DNA of 64,000 bases from Paracentrotus lividus (lineage: Eukaryota > Echinodermata > Echinoidea > Camarodonta > Echinidae), in NCBI GenBank assembly GCA_940671915.1, contig CALNVZ010002100.1:14911163-14975162 (forward strand). The letters run 5' to 3'. The notes beneath the pieces are model-generated. The model ran no database searches and was not told the DNA's origin. It worked only from the letters and a program-made list of their open reading frames with translations. Shown piece by piece: positions 49,963 to 62,149 of this stretch (the stretch's first letter is position 1; every line of letters begins with the position of its first letter). Made by a program: the position numbers and the translations under genes.

Positions 49963-52723
49963 TATATTTCACACATGATTTTCTAGGTTTATTGAAGAAG
50001 TCCTGCCCATCTCAAAATCTCAATCAATAGATGAAGGAAATGCGTTTTATGTTTTATAGTCTTATATAATTAACAGTTACAGATGGAGGCATTTCTATTT
50101 TTATTCAATAAAAAAAATCTAGTGTAGTGGAAAATATGAATAAAATTGATTTGGCTTTCCAATTATTTGAATGTTACTTAGGGAGATTATCATTTTAAAA
50201 AATGTCAGCTGTAAAGGATTGATCTTCAATTGTCCCAATAGTCATAATTTGACCCAATATGTACACAAAATAGCTGAAATGTTCGTGCCGAACACTGTGT
50301 GATTTGAAAATTTCACATCACACATTAATGATGACTTTTCCAAAGCACGTTAAGACAATGTCTTCCAAATTTCAATCTCATGACTATAAAAATAATTTTA
50401 CTTTAAGAGAATGTTTTCACGATATCAGTCACAGTTTTTGTAAATTTTATTTTATTCGATTCCCCCGCAAGAACATCTTCTCCTTCTCTTTCGCTTTTAT
50501 AACTGTTCTACACCATGATACACGAGGCAAAATAATATTGCATGTATGATAATGGACACAATATAGATCATGTAACTCAGCAATCAATATTTCATTTGAT
50601 ATACTCATCCAATTTTTCCAAAAACAGATTTTTTTTTTATTAATTTTTTTTTTTTATTTATTTTTTAATATGTAAGAAAGCATGTTAGAACCCTTTCCCA
50701 AGCATACCAAGATAAGTCATTTTAAACATGATAAAGGACACCATTTACATTCGTAAACTAGTCAACTTCAGTCAAAATATTTTTTAATATCGAACCAATA
50801 TTAACTTTAAATAAAACATATTGGTATAGATTATATCTGATCCCCTCGGCGCCTCTTTGATTGGAACGCTACGCCAACAACCATTTATATTCAGAATCTT
50901 TAAATATTGACTAAATGGCTTTAACAAGACTTCTGTGATTTAAGGCAATCGGCATGCCCAGGGCATGTGTTTTCATTACATTTTTTTTTTTGAAAATGAG
51001 TTAGCACAAGATATCAACTTTATTTTGAACTGGTGACTGTGTTACGAGTATTCAATGTTGATCATAGCCTTGGCCATGAATTAATTCGAAATGTTACCTT
51101 TACATTCGGTGTTCTTCAATGCATAAATATGACATAATGCATACAGGTGTATTGTGTGTGTCATTTGTATTCAAAATGCTATCATTGTTAAAAATAAGTC
51201 AAATGAAGTTCAAACCATTGACACGATTACTTCAAACATTTTTTAATCTTAAAGCTAAAATGAATTGTTTAAACCTCACCGAAACTCATGCAATGCGTTT
51301 CTTTCCCCAATTAAACGTTTTAAGCTTTATTGTCCACGGACAAGAAGTGATCGAAACAAATATTGAGGACGCCTGCAAATATGTCTCAGGAATCAATATG
51401 TTATCCTCTGCGTTCTACACTAGTCCGATCCACTTTGGGTCCTACCAAGGAATTGTTTAGATTTCCTAAGCTTTCCTAAGCTCTCCTGAAATCCACTGTA
51501 ATGACATTATTACCAATTAGATTACCTTCTAAATCTAGCGCAGCGTCTCAATCAGTTCACCAGTATTAAGCGCATTCTATTTCACTCTATTTCTCTCTCC
51601 CTCACCATCTCTGTCTCTTCCTTAACCAGTTTTTGGTAACGTGGAAAGTGGATTACAGAAAAGAAAGTGAACGAAATGCGCTGAAGGGGCGGTGGGGTGG
51701 GAGAGGGGGGAGCTCAAAAACTAGGTTTCAGCTTGACCGTATATACAGCGAATCTTCGGGATTTATTTTTTTTATTTCTACAAATCAAGTCATTACTAGA
51801 TTTTCATAAATTTCTCATTAATGAAAGACTTCTTAGGATTGACCGAAATGAGATATTGGGCTGAAGTATCGGACTGAACTGAAGCATGAACATCTCACTT
51901 CCGGTTAGGGTGCAGTCACCTCAACGGGTTCCGCAACTCGAAGCTTCAACTCTCGACGACTTCAGCGCAAATTATTTCATTGGGGGTATACCAAAGACAT
52001 ATTTATCAAATTAATCATAACAGCCGTACGTAGATTTATTATTCGAAAGCCCCCTTTCATCAGTAAATGACGACAGTAATACCAAGGCACTTAACTTTAA
52101 GGAGAAAGGAATAATTCGCTCTAGCTATATCAATTTAGATTACTCCTTCGGAGACACCATATTTTACCTCTGATTATGAGTGCATTATGAATGGGGGATT
52201 TTAAAAGAAACCGGAACTGAATGTTTGCAGTTCAGATATACTGAAATATTTTTTGCAATTGAATGATCTGCATTCCTATAGTGAAAATTATATTGTAAAC
52301 ACAAACGAAATATTATATGAAGGGAACTGCTAACCGGATTATCAGGAGCAAAGAATACCAGATCTAAATAATGTCTGATGTAGAGTTAGGTAATTAATTA
52401 TTCATTGGAGAAGACCATTTTCCATTACCGCTCTTTCTCTTTCTCTTTATCTTTCATCCGCTCTTGACTCTAAATATTGAAGAAAAGTCTTCCGGGTCCC
52501 GAATCGTATTATCATAGCTCAAAAATTTCACTGATTTGAATTAAGACTAAGCCAAGTGAAGTTAACCCGACTTAACCCCCAAAGCATGTGATTGCTTTTA
52601 TTAGGAAAATGGGGGCGGCCTCATCATTATACCATCAATGCATGCGCTATTATTGACTTCTGACCAAACGGTTCCCTCTTGCCTATGCTTTCATTTTACT
52701 TTATTTACGGTCGGGATAACACC

Positions 52724-52869
52724 GCAGTCACAATTCCACTGCGGAGGCCATACGACGTGTAGAGAAAAACAATTTTGCCTACTTTCTATAGGGCGCTGTT
52801 CGTACAAGAATGACCCAAACGGCCGTTTTCTAAAAGTCGTACGGGCCCCGCAGTCTTAATGTGACTGTG
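52724..52869. mobile_element. Short MITE, about 146 bp
   Basis: CGCAGTCACAATTCCACTGC GGAGGCC-TACGAC on the left corresponds to the complement of GTCGTACGGGCCCCGCAGTC TTAATGTGACTGTG on the right. The terminal repeat is about 35 bp with several mismatches, the loop is short and there is no coding frame. Confidence 0.6.
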
Positions 52870-54629
52870 ATATAAAGGCGGGAACCCAAGAGCGTCATGG
52901 GAATGGTTGCAGACAGCAAAATGATGTCCCAGGTCGATCCCAGGAGCAACGGCGGCACGGTTTACTATCACCATCATGCACGCAACCGTGCTCCACTTCA
53001 CAAGTGCAGATGATGATGATGGTGGGGTTCATGCATGCGAATAATAGCGAGGTATTAAAGGACCAAGCCCATAAACACAACTAAGTCAATTAAACGGCGC
53101 CAAGATTCGACTGGTAGCACTAACTATACACGCATGTACAGGACATCTATATGAATGTTCCGCATAGGGTATAATCGTTGATTTAAGTATGTATAATTAA
53201 GACAAACAGAACTTTCTATGATAAAAACAAACAAACAAACAAACAAATAAAGACCGCAAATTAATCATATTCAGAAATCAATTAAGTGTTTAAGCCATTC
53301 CATGAAAGAGTAAAAGTAAACTGAAGAGATTATCGTCCTACACCTATAGGGGTCAGGGCACACAATGAAAGCATTTTCTTGTACTTTATGCCACGATGGT
53401 TACATATTTTTATTCTAATAATTTGATAAATACGAAAGAACAAGGTTAAACAAACAAACAAACATTTTGCTTCAAGAATTTATTCCAGCCTGACAAAAGT
53501 TATATTAATGCATCCTACCGATTCGAATCCGAACATACGATTGGATGAGGGGGAAGAGGGAGTGGGGGGGGGGGTGGGGCGGAATATATCCTCTAAAAGC
53601 TACAATTTAATGATTTCTAGTCAGTAATTCTAACCTCAATTTCTACAAAATAAAAATTCATTGTTTATAATCTCTGGTTCGTCTTCGTAGGCTTAACGTA
53701 CACCGTTGAAGATCTAGACAAAGCCCTTTGTCCTTTACACAAAGATTCGTTCGATCACAGCCGTTGATACATTCAACTCTTGATGTCATCCCTGGAAAAA
53801 AACATAATCCTATCTAGAAAAGAATGTATTAAACACAGAAGAAAATGTGACAACTGTAAAAAGAGGAACAGTTCATACAGAATACAAGATACTACCAATA
53901 AGCAATGATAAAGAAGTCCGGGCTTTATCTTCGTTCACTATGGCCCTTGTTTGAATCTCTATAAGTAAAGTTGGACAGAAGAACGTTTTACGGCCTTGTA
54001 AAATATTATGACCAAATTTCTATAGTCCCATGCATGAATCTTGTTAAGTTTGCATACAGCTGTAAATTATAGTATAATGTGTCAGAACCCCTAAAGCAGT
54101 ATCATTTTCAGTTATAAACATAACTATAATCTTATATCTGAAAAAAAAAAAATCATCGATTATCTTTCCCTTTTTTTCGACGACGCACACTTTTTGGATG
54201 TGTCTTTAAGATTATAAGTCAGGTGACGAGACGAAACACCTCGACATCAATAAGCGATACCGACTCATCCATGTTAATCATTCGGGATGAAATGAGTTTA
54301 ACAGCCGAAATTGTGAAAGGTGATTAAATCACAATGGAAAATGTGATCCCTGATGATTTCTTTTGAAAGTTGATTGATTAATATTTGATATAAGAACTGG
54401 GGGTGGGCGAATTATAACGGAGAACATGATTCTGTTTATACCAAGGTACGTTGCCTTTAATTATTATCATTGTTATTATTTCTTATACAGTTGTGTACGT
54501 TTCTGATATACCCGGGTTCGTCGACTCAAAAACTATAACGAGCGATAAAGAGGGGTAGGAGTCGGAGAGAAAGAAACGAGAAAATGCAAGAGACAATGAT
54601 AGGGAAAACGAGGGAGAGACGGGTTGTGG

Positions 54630-54631
54630 GC

Positions 54632-54679
<48 letters not shown>

Positions 54680-54722
54680 GAGAGAGAGGAGAGAGTGAGA
54701 TGAAATGAGATGTGTGAGACAA

Positions 54723-54761
<39 letters not shown>

Positions 54762-54893
54762 TGAGTGCGAGTGAGTGTGTGTGTGAGAGAGAGAGGAGAG
54801 AGAGAGAGAGAGATAGGGGGGGGCATGGAAAGGAATAGAAAACGAGAGGAGAGACACATACAAAGAGAAAGAAAGAAAGAGAAAGAGAAAGGG
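54630..54893. repeat. Compound GA/GT microsatellite block
   Basis: Long GA runs with a short GT segment near 54775. The 162- and 181-codon minus-strand frames here are low-complexity artefacts. Confidence 0.95.
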
Positions 54894-56043
54894 TGGAAGA
54901 CCTTTTGGATAGTCAAAAGAAACGGGATCACCCCGAATGAAACAAACACACATAATTGGCGTCTTATCCACAAACCGATACTATTTTTGCAACTTTCAAG
55001 ATCTCCCGTGTGTTTGTATTCTGTTATTGATATGGTCCTGTTTTTTTTATATAACCAGTCAGTGATGTGTATGATCACTTAACTCGCTAAAGCTGCATAG
55101 AAGACATGACTGATAAAAAGGGTAAAAGACAGTCACATATACGAGACAGTGGACCCACACCAATATGTTAGAAAAATGACTTAAGTTGGTTTTCTTTTAA
55201 GCAGAAAAATGAGATATTTCAGTGATAACAAAGCTACGTAACTGTTTAAAATTGAATTTTGTGACGTCACTTGAGAGCATCATGTACTCAATGTTTATTT
55301 TGAAAATTTCCCTTCCGAGAAGGATACCTTTGCATTTATATCTTTCTAATTGAAACGAATATCGAGGACTTTCTCTTTAAATCACCATTACTGTGTCGTG
55401 TTACATATCGGCGTGTTACTCGATTTAGCAAAGTGAATAGTGCATAAGAATTTGAAAAGACTCGAACATCTCTACAAACTTCGTCATTGCGCGTTTTTTT
55501 TTGCATGCATCGCCGTTGGCAAAGCCAGGAAATTCCGTCACCAGAATCGCGTAACTTAATCCTTTTGAAAGTTCAATGAGAGATAACAATGGACGGTAAA
55601 TTTAATGAAATGTATGCCTTAAAAAAAAGAAACAAAGAGAAGTTGTTCGAAGATTATTGAAAGCCCGCAAAGCTAGAACGCGAGTTAACAGGAAAGGAGA
55701 GATTGATACATGTAGGTATACTCTGATTGCAATGCACTCCAAAAGTTAGTGTTTGCTTTGCCATTCCTTTCAAACTAATGCAATGAAGTGTCTAATAAAG
55801 TGAGTATACATCAACAAATTATACGTAAAGTATTTTCAAATCTTCTTAGTTTACATTGAACATTTTTTAATTTTTAAATTCTCAAATTTGATTGTCGACG
55901 TCGTAAAAAATCAAAACACCTTTTACGAATGTGTTTATCGTTATTTGTATGTTAGTTCAACCTTTAATAATTCAATTTTCTTTTAAAGATAATTTATTCA
56001 TATATTTATTAATTTTTCATATATATAAATATCATCATCACTA

Positions 56044-56154
56044 GCGTACCTAGCCTGATTAGACACAATGAAAACGGGGGGGGGGGGGCGCACTATTGTT
56101 TGTGCATAATAGTGCGCCCCCCGTTTTCATTGTGTCTAATCAGGCTAGGTACGC
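56044..56154. repeat. Near-perfect hairpin with long G tract
   Basis: GCGTACCTAGCCTGATTAGA ... CACTATT is mirrored by AATAGTG ... TCTAATCAGGCTAGGTACGC around a loop of about ten bases. The arms are identical except that the G tract is about 13 long on the left and its C partner 6 on the right. Either a very young foldback insertion or a snap-back artefact. Confidence 0.7.
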
Positions 56155-56980
56155 CACTGATCATGCCAGTTTACTGATCCCATCCTATAGACACGGTTTC
56201 CGCCAATTCTCGTATACCAATACCATTTGGGGTTGACGAGGAGTAAGTTTATCACGTGACACTCTTTCAAATTCTAATGCTGTGCAAAGAACATAACTAT
56301 CGACATGCCAGGCTATTATAGTTATTAGGAAAGCACACAGTCTTGATCGATTCCTGTTCCATTCATGTGTAAACGGTGAGGCTAGACACTTTATTAGCAA
56401 TCCATTATGCATCTCTCACTAATAATGAGACACGCTTCACTTAAAGTTTTAAAGTCGAGGAGGAGTCAAAAAGCATTTTGTTATGTTGTCAAGTTTCGTG
56501 CACTTTTTTTTTTTGCAGAATCTTTTACTTGAAGAGACACTACAAGTTTAAATTGTGAGAATATATTCTAATTTTAAAATAATTATTTTGAAACGATATT
56601 AGTTCTTGCAGGTTTACGCGCTTATACAGGTAACAGAAAGTTCGAGGAAGTCGCTTTGTCATACATAATACTTGATATGTTTTTTGTTTTCTTTTCGTAG
56701 ATTTTTGCATCTTTGAAAGGGTAAAATATGCCTGTTTTCCATGTGTAGCAATTTTGTTTTGTTTCTTAGGTACGCATGCATTGAAGGACAATGTCTTGAT
56801 GGCAGTGCAATAACAGAGAGTTGAACCCTAAACCTTGTATTCGGCAATGTGGTGACTTAACCAGTAGATCAAAAACACCTCGGTGTAACGTTAATGTCCT
56901 CTAACAACAACCTGATTTATTACTTTTTTTGTGACGGGCCACCTTTAATTTCCCCTTGCTGATTTAAACAAATTCTTTCT

Positions 56981-57291
56981 GGGCTGTGTTTCACCAAGTC
57001 GTTCGTCAGTTACGAATGACTTTATGAACAACTGGAGGGCATTTCATCAAAGGACTTGTCGGACGTTTTATCCGACAAACTGTTATAAGCTACTGAAATG
57101 CTTGTATCTGATTGGCTGAGAGCAAATTTGTCGGATAAAATATCCGACAAGTCCTTTGATGAAATGCCCTCCTGGTTATCAGTTCTTGTGCTAAAGTATA
57201 AAGCATGTGGTTAGTGTAGCTTTTAAGAACATGTTCAGTTGTTCGTAACGTCGTTCTTAACTTTATGAACGAATGGTGAAACACCACCCGG
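56981..57291. mobile_element. Outer MITE with a second MITE nested in it
   Basis: Left end GGGCTGTGTTTCACCA; right end TGGTGAAACACCACCCG. Inner parts CTTTATGAAC also mirror. The related copy at 28046-28130 reads straight through ACTGGTGATCAG where this copy is split by bases 57035-57171. The right end lies 20 bases from the transmembrane exon donor at 57311. Confidence 0.75.
57035..57171. mobile_element. Inner palindromic MITE, 137 bp
   Basis: Ends GAGGGCATTTCATCAAAGGA and TCCTTTGATGAAATGCCCTC are perfect complements, continuing as CTTGTCGGA / TCCGACAAG. CTG flanks both sides, consistent with a 3-bp target duplication judged against the uninterrupted copy at 28 kb. Confidence 0.8.
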
Positions 57292-57311
57292 GAAGGTTTT
57301 CTTCGACTTAC

Positions 57312-57390
57312 CGTAATACGAACAGGATAATGACAACGGCACTTAGAATAATGATGGCCATTGCACCCATGATCCATAGCGTCATCGGAC
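57312..57390 (-). CDS. Guanylate cyclase receptor exon, transmembrane helix
   Basis: The 79-nt exon lies between a TTTCTTGCAG acceptor and a GTAAGT donor. It enters in phase 1 and leaves in phase 2, and both junctions close correctly with the neighbouring exons (AGT serine upstream, CGG arginine downstream). The encoded peptide starts SPMTLWIMG and continues through about 23 hydrophobic residues (AMAIIILSAVVIILFVL) to the arginine that begins the cytoplasmic stop-transfer region. A single helix on its own small exon, between the CGF segment and the WRIRWEDI segment, is what the family architecture predicts. No stops or indels. Longer frames over the same bases on this strand are shadows. Confidence 0.87.
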
Positions 57391-58776
57391 CTGCAAGAAA
57401 TTTTGGAAAGGAAATACTTAACATCAGTCCATCAACTTAATACAAAAGTTTAAAAGCGTGGATATGTAGATAGATCAGTTGAGAAACATACTGCTGGGCA
57501 ATTTATCGTTGGGGGAATTTCCCTAAATTCTCATCTTAGGGACATTTCATGAAAGGTACATACTACTAGTATTCATTATTTTGAAAATGGTCATAAAAAT
57601 GTAAAATTGAATTAACGAGTGTTTTTTATGAAAAGGTTATCATGGTATAATCAGTGGAACAAAAAAAAAATGTCTATGTAAGAAATGCAGTGGAAACGAA
57701 ACGAAAATGATCCTGTCATCATTCTTGAAAATGTAATAAGTCAAATAGCAAAAAGTGCCATCGGGTATACTAAACATATAAGGTTGCTATGATGCCGAAA
57801 AAGCGAAAGAGCAAATTCAATACTAGATCGAAGTTTCCAAAGTACATTTCATGACCATCATGTGATGAATGTGATGAGAAATTATTGATCTAAGAAATTC
57901 AATAAAACTTATCTACGAAAATGTCAGTATGATATCAAATTAAAGTACCAACGAGTATGGCATTCAAGGTTAATATAGTTCTAGAACAGGGAAATGGGAC
58001 ATTTAAAAATAATAAAAAAGAAATATTAACTGAAATGTTTCTTCATACAATGATAACAATAACGAGCGTTTGAGTAATAAAGTCGTAATTATAGAAATGA
58101 AAATGGTAATAACAGATGAATTTCATAAAATACATGCTCCATCAATTATTCGTAACTAAACTTGGTTGATTTGAACCACGATGATCAATTAGGAGCTTTA
58201 TGTCTGACATGAAACTATCATAACGGGCTCATGTGACTGATTATTATGATTGCAATCCGAAATGAACGACGAGCCATAAATTACTATTAATTTCCATCTT
58301 TTTAATGAGTATCATTTTAAATGAAACGTGTCAGTGTTTTCGAGCATTACACCTGCCGTTCATCCAGTTCTGGACCATTAATTGTCATCCATCAGTAAAC
58401 CTAGATGATTGTATATCTTAATTGAGGTTAGCAGATCGGCTGAACGACTTGGTTTCGCTCTCAATGTTTCGGTATAGTCCTCGGCCTCCCAAAGGAAATC
58501 AATGTTTAGACTGTGAAATCTCACTTTAATACCCAAATTAATCGCACGTTTACGATGAACCTTTCAGTTGCTAAATTAAAAGTGATTTTATCATCGTTTT
58601 AAGGACCACGTGAGATTAGGGTTTTGATTGAAACTATAGATCATAATTAAAAGTAGATCATTTAAAATGAAAATTTACGTTAACGAGCATGAATAAAGAT
58701 AAGATAACTTATTTCGCACTGAGACGAGTAATTTGCATTTAAGACCTCATGATGGATGGCATATTAAGTGCATATA

Positions 58777-60754
58777 AACACAACACAAAAAGAAAGTTCC
58801 CCCTATTTCAAATATCAATAAATTTTTAAAATGGAGGAGTTACAAAAATCTAATTATATGTCCATGTAGGGAATTAATTGCTACTATGGGACCGAATTTT
58901 AGGAAAAATCATGTTGTCATGCTTCAGTGAGTAATGGTTGAATGCAAAAAATGTTCATTTTTTCAAGTTCGCAAGCCTAAAATCACAACTTTGATTCAAT
59001 GGTATCGGACCAATTTTAGATTTTAAACATTTCACGCATCAGAATTAAGCAAAACGTGCTTCCAAACATACGGAAAGGACATTTGTGTAAAATTTCACGG
59101 TTTCAGTGAGCTGCAGCAAAAATGCCAAAACTGCGATCTTTACTTTTTATCCATTTTAAAATTGATCAATTATGATGGGATTCATGTCTAGGAAGAGTGT
59201 TTTTAACTTTTGCAAAAAATTTAAATCAATTCACGGTTGAATGAACACAATAAAATACCATGTGAAAAACACTAAGTAAGTATTTCTTTCCATTTTGTAC
59301 ACTAGAATCATGTGAATATCTGTTTTTGTATTATTTTTATTACCGGTGCACGTGTGTACATGATCATATTGCATTTATTAAAAAATGTCATGCTTCAGTG
59401 AGCATGTGGCACTGGAAAAGCTGTTTTTTAATTTAGAGACCAAAATTAAATTGCTTACCCATAATAATTCGTTTGAAAGTATTAATTTGATTTCATTTTC
59501 GCAAAAATCCCGACTTTTCATGCTTCAGTGAACACAAGATATGAGAAAAACATGAAAAAAAGGAAGAAAGTTTACGGCCCTGGCACAGCCTAATGGTAGG
59601 TCCGATTCTCAATTTGACCTAAGTTCCTGTTAGTTAATGACTTCTTAAAGATTTGTGCCAAGTTTTCAAGAATTAACTCAAAGTATAACGAACAAAAAAA
59701 TGACAATGAAAATGGGCAATATTTGACGTTTGTTCACTTTTTGTTCAAACTCTATACGTAAGTCAATGGGGAGGAAATCAATAGTGAACAAAAGTCAAAT
59801 ATTGCCCATTTTCATTGTATTTTTGCGGTCGTTACACTGTGAGTTAATTCTTGAAACTTTGCACAAATCTCTAAGAAGTCATTAACTAACAGGAACTTAG
59901 GTCAAATTAAGAATCGGACGTGCCATTAGGCCGTGCCAGGGCCGCAAACTTTCTTCATTTCTACATGTTTTCTTCATATTCCTGTGTTCACTGAAGCATG
60001 AATAAATCGCGATTTTTGCGAAAATGAAAGCAAATGAATACTTTCAAACAAATTGTTATGGTTAAGCAAAGTAAGCAATTTAATTTTGGTCTCTAAATAA
60101 AAAAACAGCTTTTCCAGTGCCACATGCTCACTGAAGCAGGAAAAATTTAATAAATGCAATATGATCATGTATACACGTGCACCGGTCATACAAATAATAC
60201 AAAAACAGATATTCATATGATCTTTAGTGTACAAAATGGAAAAAAAAATCTTCTTTAGTGTTTCTCACATGGTATTTTATGGTGTTCATTCAACCGTGAA
60301 TTGATTTAATTTTTTTTGCAACAGTTAAAAACACTCTTCCTCGACATGAATCCCATTATATTTGATCAATTTTACCATGCAAAGAAGTAAAAATAGCAGA
60401 TTTGGCATTTTTGCTGCATGCTCACTCAACCGTGAAATTTTACGCAAATTTCCTTTCCGTATGTTTGAAAGCACGTTTTGCGTACATTCTGATGCGTGAA
60501 CTGTTAAAAATCCAAAAATTGGTCTGATATCATTGATTCAAAATTGTGATTTTAGGCTTGCGAACTTCAAAAAATGACATTTTTGCATTCAACCATTGCT
60601 CACTGAAGCATGACAACCTGATTATTTCTAAAATTCGCTCCCATGGTAGCTAATTAAATTCCCTTCATGGACATATAATTAGATTTTTGTAACTCCTCCT
60701 ATTAAAAAAAATATTGATATTTGAAATAGGGGGACTTTCTTTTTGTGTTGTGTT
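58777..60754. mobile_element. 2-kb foldback element with 0.96-kb inverted arms
   Basis: The left end AACACAACACAAAAAGAAAG and the right end CTTTCTTTTTGTGTTGTGTT are complements, and the complementarity continues for about 960 bases to a 55-base spacer (about 59739-59793). TA lies outside each end (58775-58776 and 60755-60756). The arms differ at scattered bases, so this is an old element and not a read-through artefact. Each arm carries five copies of a box like CATGCTTCAGTGAGCA, 130-180 bases apart. No transposase frame; the 86-codon frame at 59974-60234 is only repeat sequence. Confidence 0.88.
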
Positions 60755-61061
60755 TAGTTGGGCTTCTATGAGCAACACATAAAAGTAGAAAATGTCTTAT
60801 TCGTCAGGAAATACCATGGATTGTTTTCATCAAATTCAGCAAACTAATATAAAAGAAGGCTATCTCCGAGCCCTGTCTAATAAAGAATTCCGATTGTCAT
60901 CAACTTGACTTATCAATCGCATCTATAAGAAATGTAAGGAATTGGACTTTAGATCTATTCCGATCTGTCACAATCCTTGTAATATAGAGCCCAGATGGTG
61001 GAAAATGTTACAAACAGATCAACAGATGACCAATCTCATGGTGATAAACTTAATAATTTGG

Positions 61062-61250
61062 TACTGATGTGTTGGCTCAGTGGATAAAGTGTACGCGTCA
61101 AAATCGGTAGGTCGTGGTTCGAACCCAAGCCACGTCATACCGAAAGACATTAAAAGATAGGAGTTTGTGCTACCCTGTTGTGCGATCAAAAAGAAAGGGA
61201 TAAAGCAACGTAGATCTGGTGCTGCTCAGTGGCTGTACGGCAAGAAGAAT
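61062..61250 (+). mobile_element. tRNA-derived SINE
   Basis: A-box-like TGGCTCAGTGG at 61073-61083 and B-box GGTTCGAACCC at 61116-61126 have normal tRNA spacing, followed by an unrelated body. The acceptor ends do not pair as a tRNA would, so this is a SINE head and not a tRNA gene. The 3' limit is approximate. Confidence 0.65.
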
Positions 61251-62010
61251 TTCGGTTTTGGACACTAAAGACTTGGAGCTCTTGGATCTTTAAAAATATG
61301 TAAACATCTTCATCATTTTCCAATTAAGCGCACAAGAGACATCCAATACTCAAGGAAATTGGCAAGCATTCTTTGCGTTCAATTGTAATATTGCTCAACA
61401 AGTTGAGGAAACTATAGATACTTTTGACCGAGTCACCCATATAAACTAACGTTTTCATCCGAAATTGACCGAGTTATCATCTGGGATTTTTTAGAAGATC
61501 CTCGCCCTATCTTCATGCGAATCGATTTTGGAGTGTGGAATTTCATCGTATTTTTCTTCCGGAAAAATGTGCCACCTGACTGTAAGAAACGATTATGAAC
61601 TGGAATAAAACCGTCCCAGAACGATCTTTGATTTGATTGTAGGTCTTTTTAAAGACATGTTCATACACGGAAAGTTAACCCCGAAACTCTATTGAGAAAG
61701 TTTCGTGATAAGTATTAAGAAGCACTGTATCATTGTCTATAGTGAACCAAGGTGTTCATACCGAAACCAAAATATATTCCGAAGCTCGATGAAGAATTTG
61801 GGGAATTGGAGTCCTAAGAATCGTGATTCTGTATCGATTTCTAATTCAATACGATGCCTAGATATAACGAATGATGGTTATATGCGTTCACGAGCAATAT
61901 CCAGTCGTTTCGCTATGCCGTTTATCCGGTATACTGTATACACCATGATAGCAATACGACAAGTTTATTTTGTCTGTATGAACAGGTGTACACCAAACAA
62001 GGATACTTAC

Positions 62011-62149
62011 TATTGTCTGTTGGAGGGCACAACTCGTTTTCGAATCCACATTTCGGGGTATCTGGTGGAATCACGTTACCTGGCCAATCAATTGTCTTTC
62101 CCGGAACAGGTTCATATTTTCTCTTTGCTCCATAGTAAATGCCGACGAC
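62011..62149 (-). CDS. Guanylate cyclase receptor exon, extracellular membrane-proximal segment
   Basis: The 139-nt exon has a clear acceptor (pyrimidine-rich tract ending CAG at 62150) and a GTAAGTATCC donor. It encodes 46 codons plus one base: VVGIYYGAKRKYEPVPGK, then TIDWPG, then PPDTPKCGFENELC. The WPG...PPDxPxCGF...C pattern is the conserved stretch just outside the membrane in receptor guanylate cyclases, where the two cysteines form a small disulfide loop that couples ligand binding to the transmembrane helix. The exon ends in phase 1, and the next exon at 57390 supplies GT to complete a serine codon. The reading frame is intact. Residual alternative: another receptor sharing this juxtamembrane motif; the downstream exons argue against it. 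Confidence 0.88.

Larger units (their letters stand above)
49045..57311 (-). other. Intron between the transmembrane and juxtamembrane exons
   Basis: No exon is seen. It holds the TA-flanked dual tRNA-like element (49416-49962), a MITE (52724-52869), a long GA/CT block (54630-54893), a G-tract hairpin (56044-56154) and most of a nested MITE pair (56981-57291). A 113-codon open frame at 51119-51460 (+) has no recognisable domain. About 50000-52600 and 54900-56000 show nothing else. Confidence 0.65.
57391..62010 (-). other. Intron between the CGF and transmembrane exons
   Basis: Dominated by the 2-kb foldback element (58777-60754) and a tRNA-derived SINE (61062-61250). About 57400-58770 and 61260-62000 show no recognisable feature. 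Confidence 0.7.

Noticed and set aside
51119..51460. 113-codon plus-strand open frame
   Set aside because: No recognisable domain; intronic and AT-rich, so chance is likely.
54483..55078. 162- and 181-codon minus-strand frames
   Set aside because: Produced by the GA/CT microsatellite block.
58777..60754. Missed-adapter palindrome artefact from long reads
   Set aside because: The arms differ by many substitutions and TA flanks lie exactly at both ends, which fits an old transposon.
61062..61135. Functional tRNA gene
   Set aside because: A and B boxes are present, but the ends do not form an acceptor stem and repeat-like sequence follows; called a SINE.
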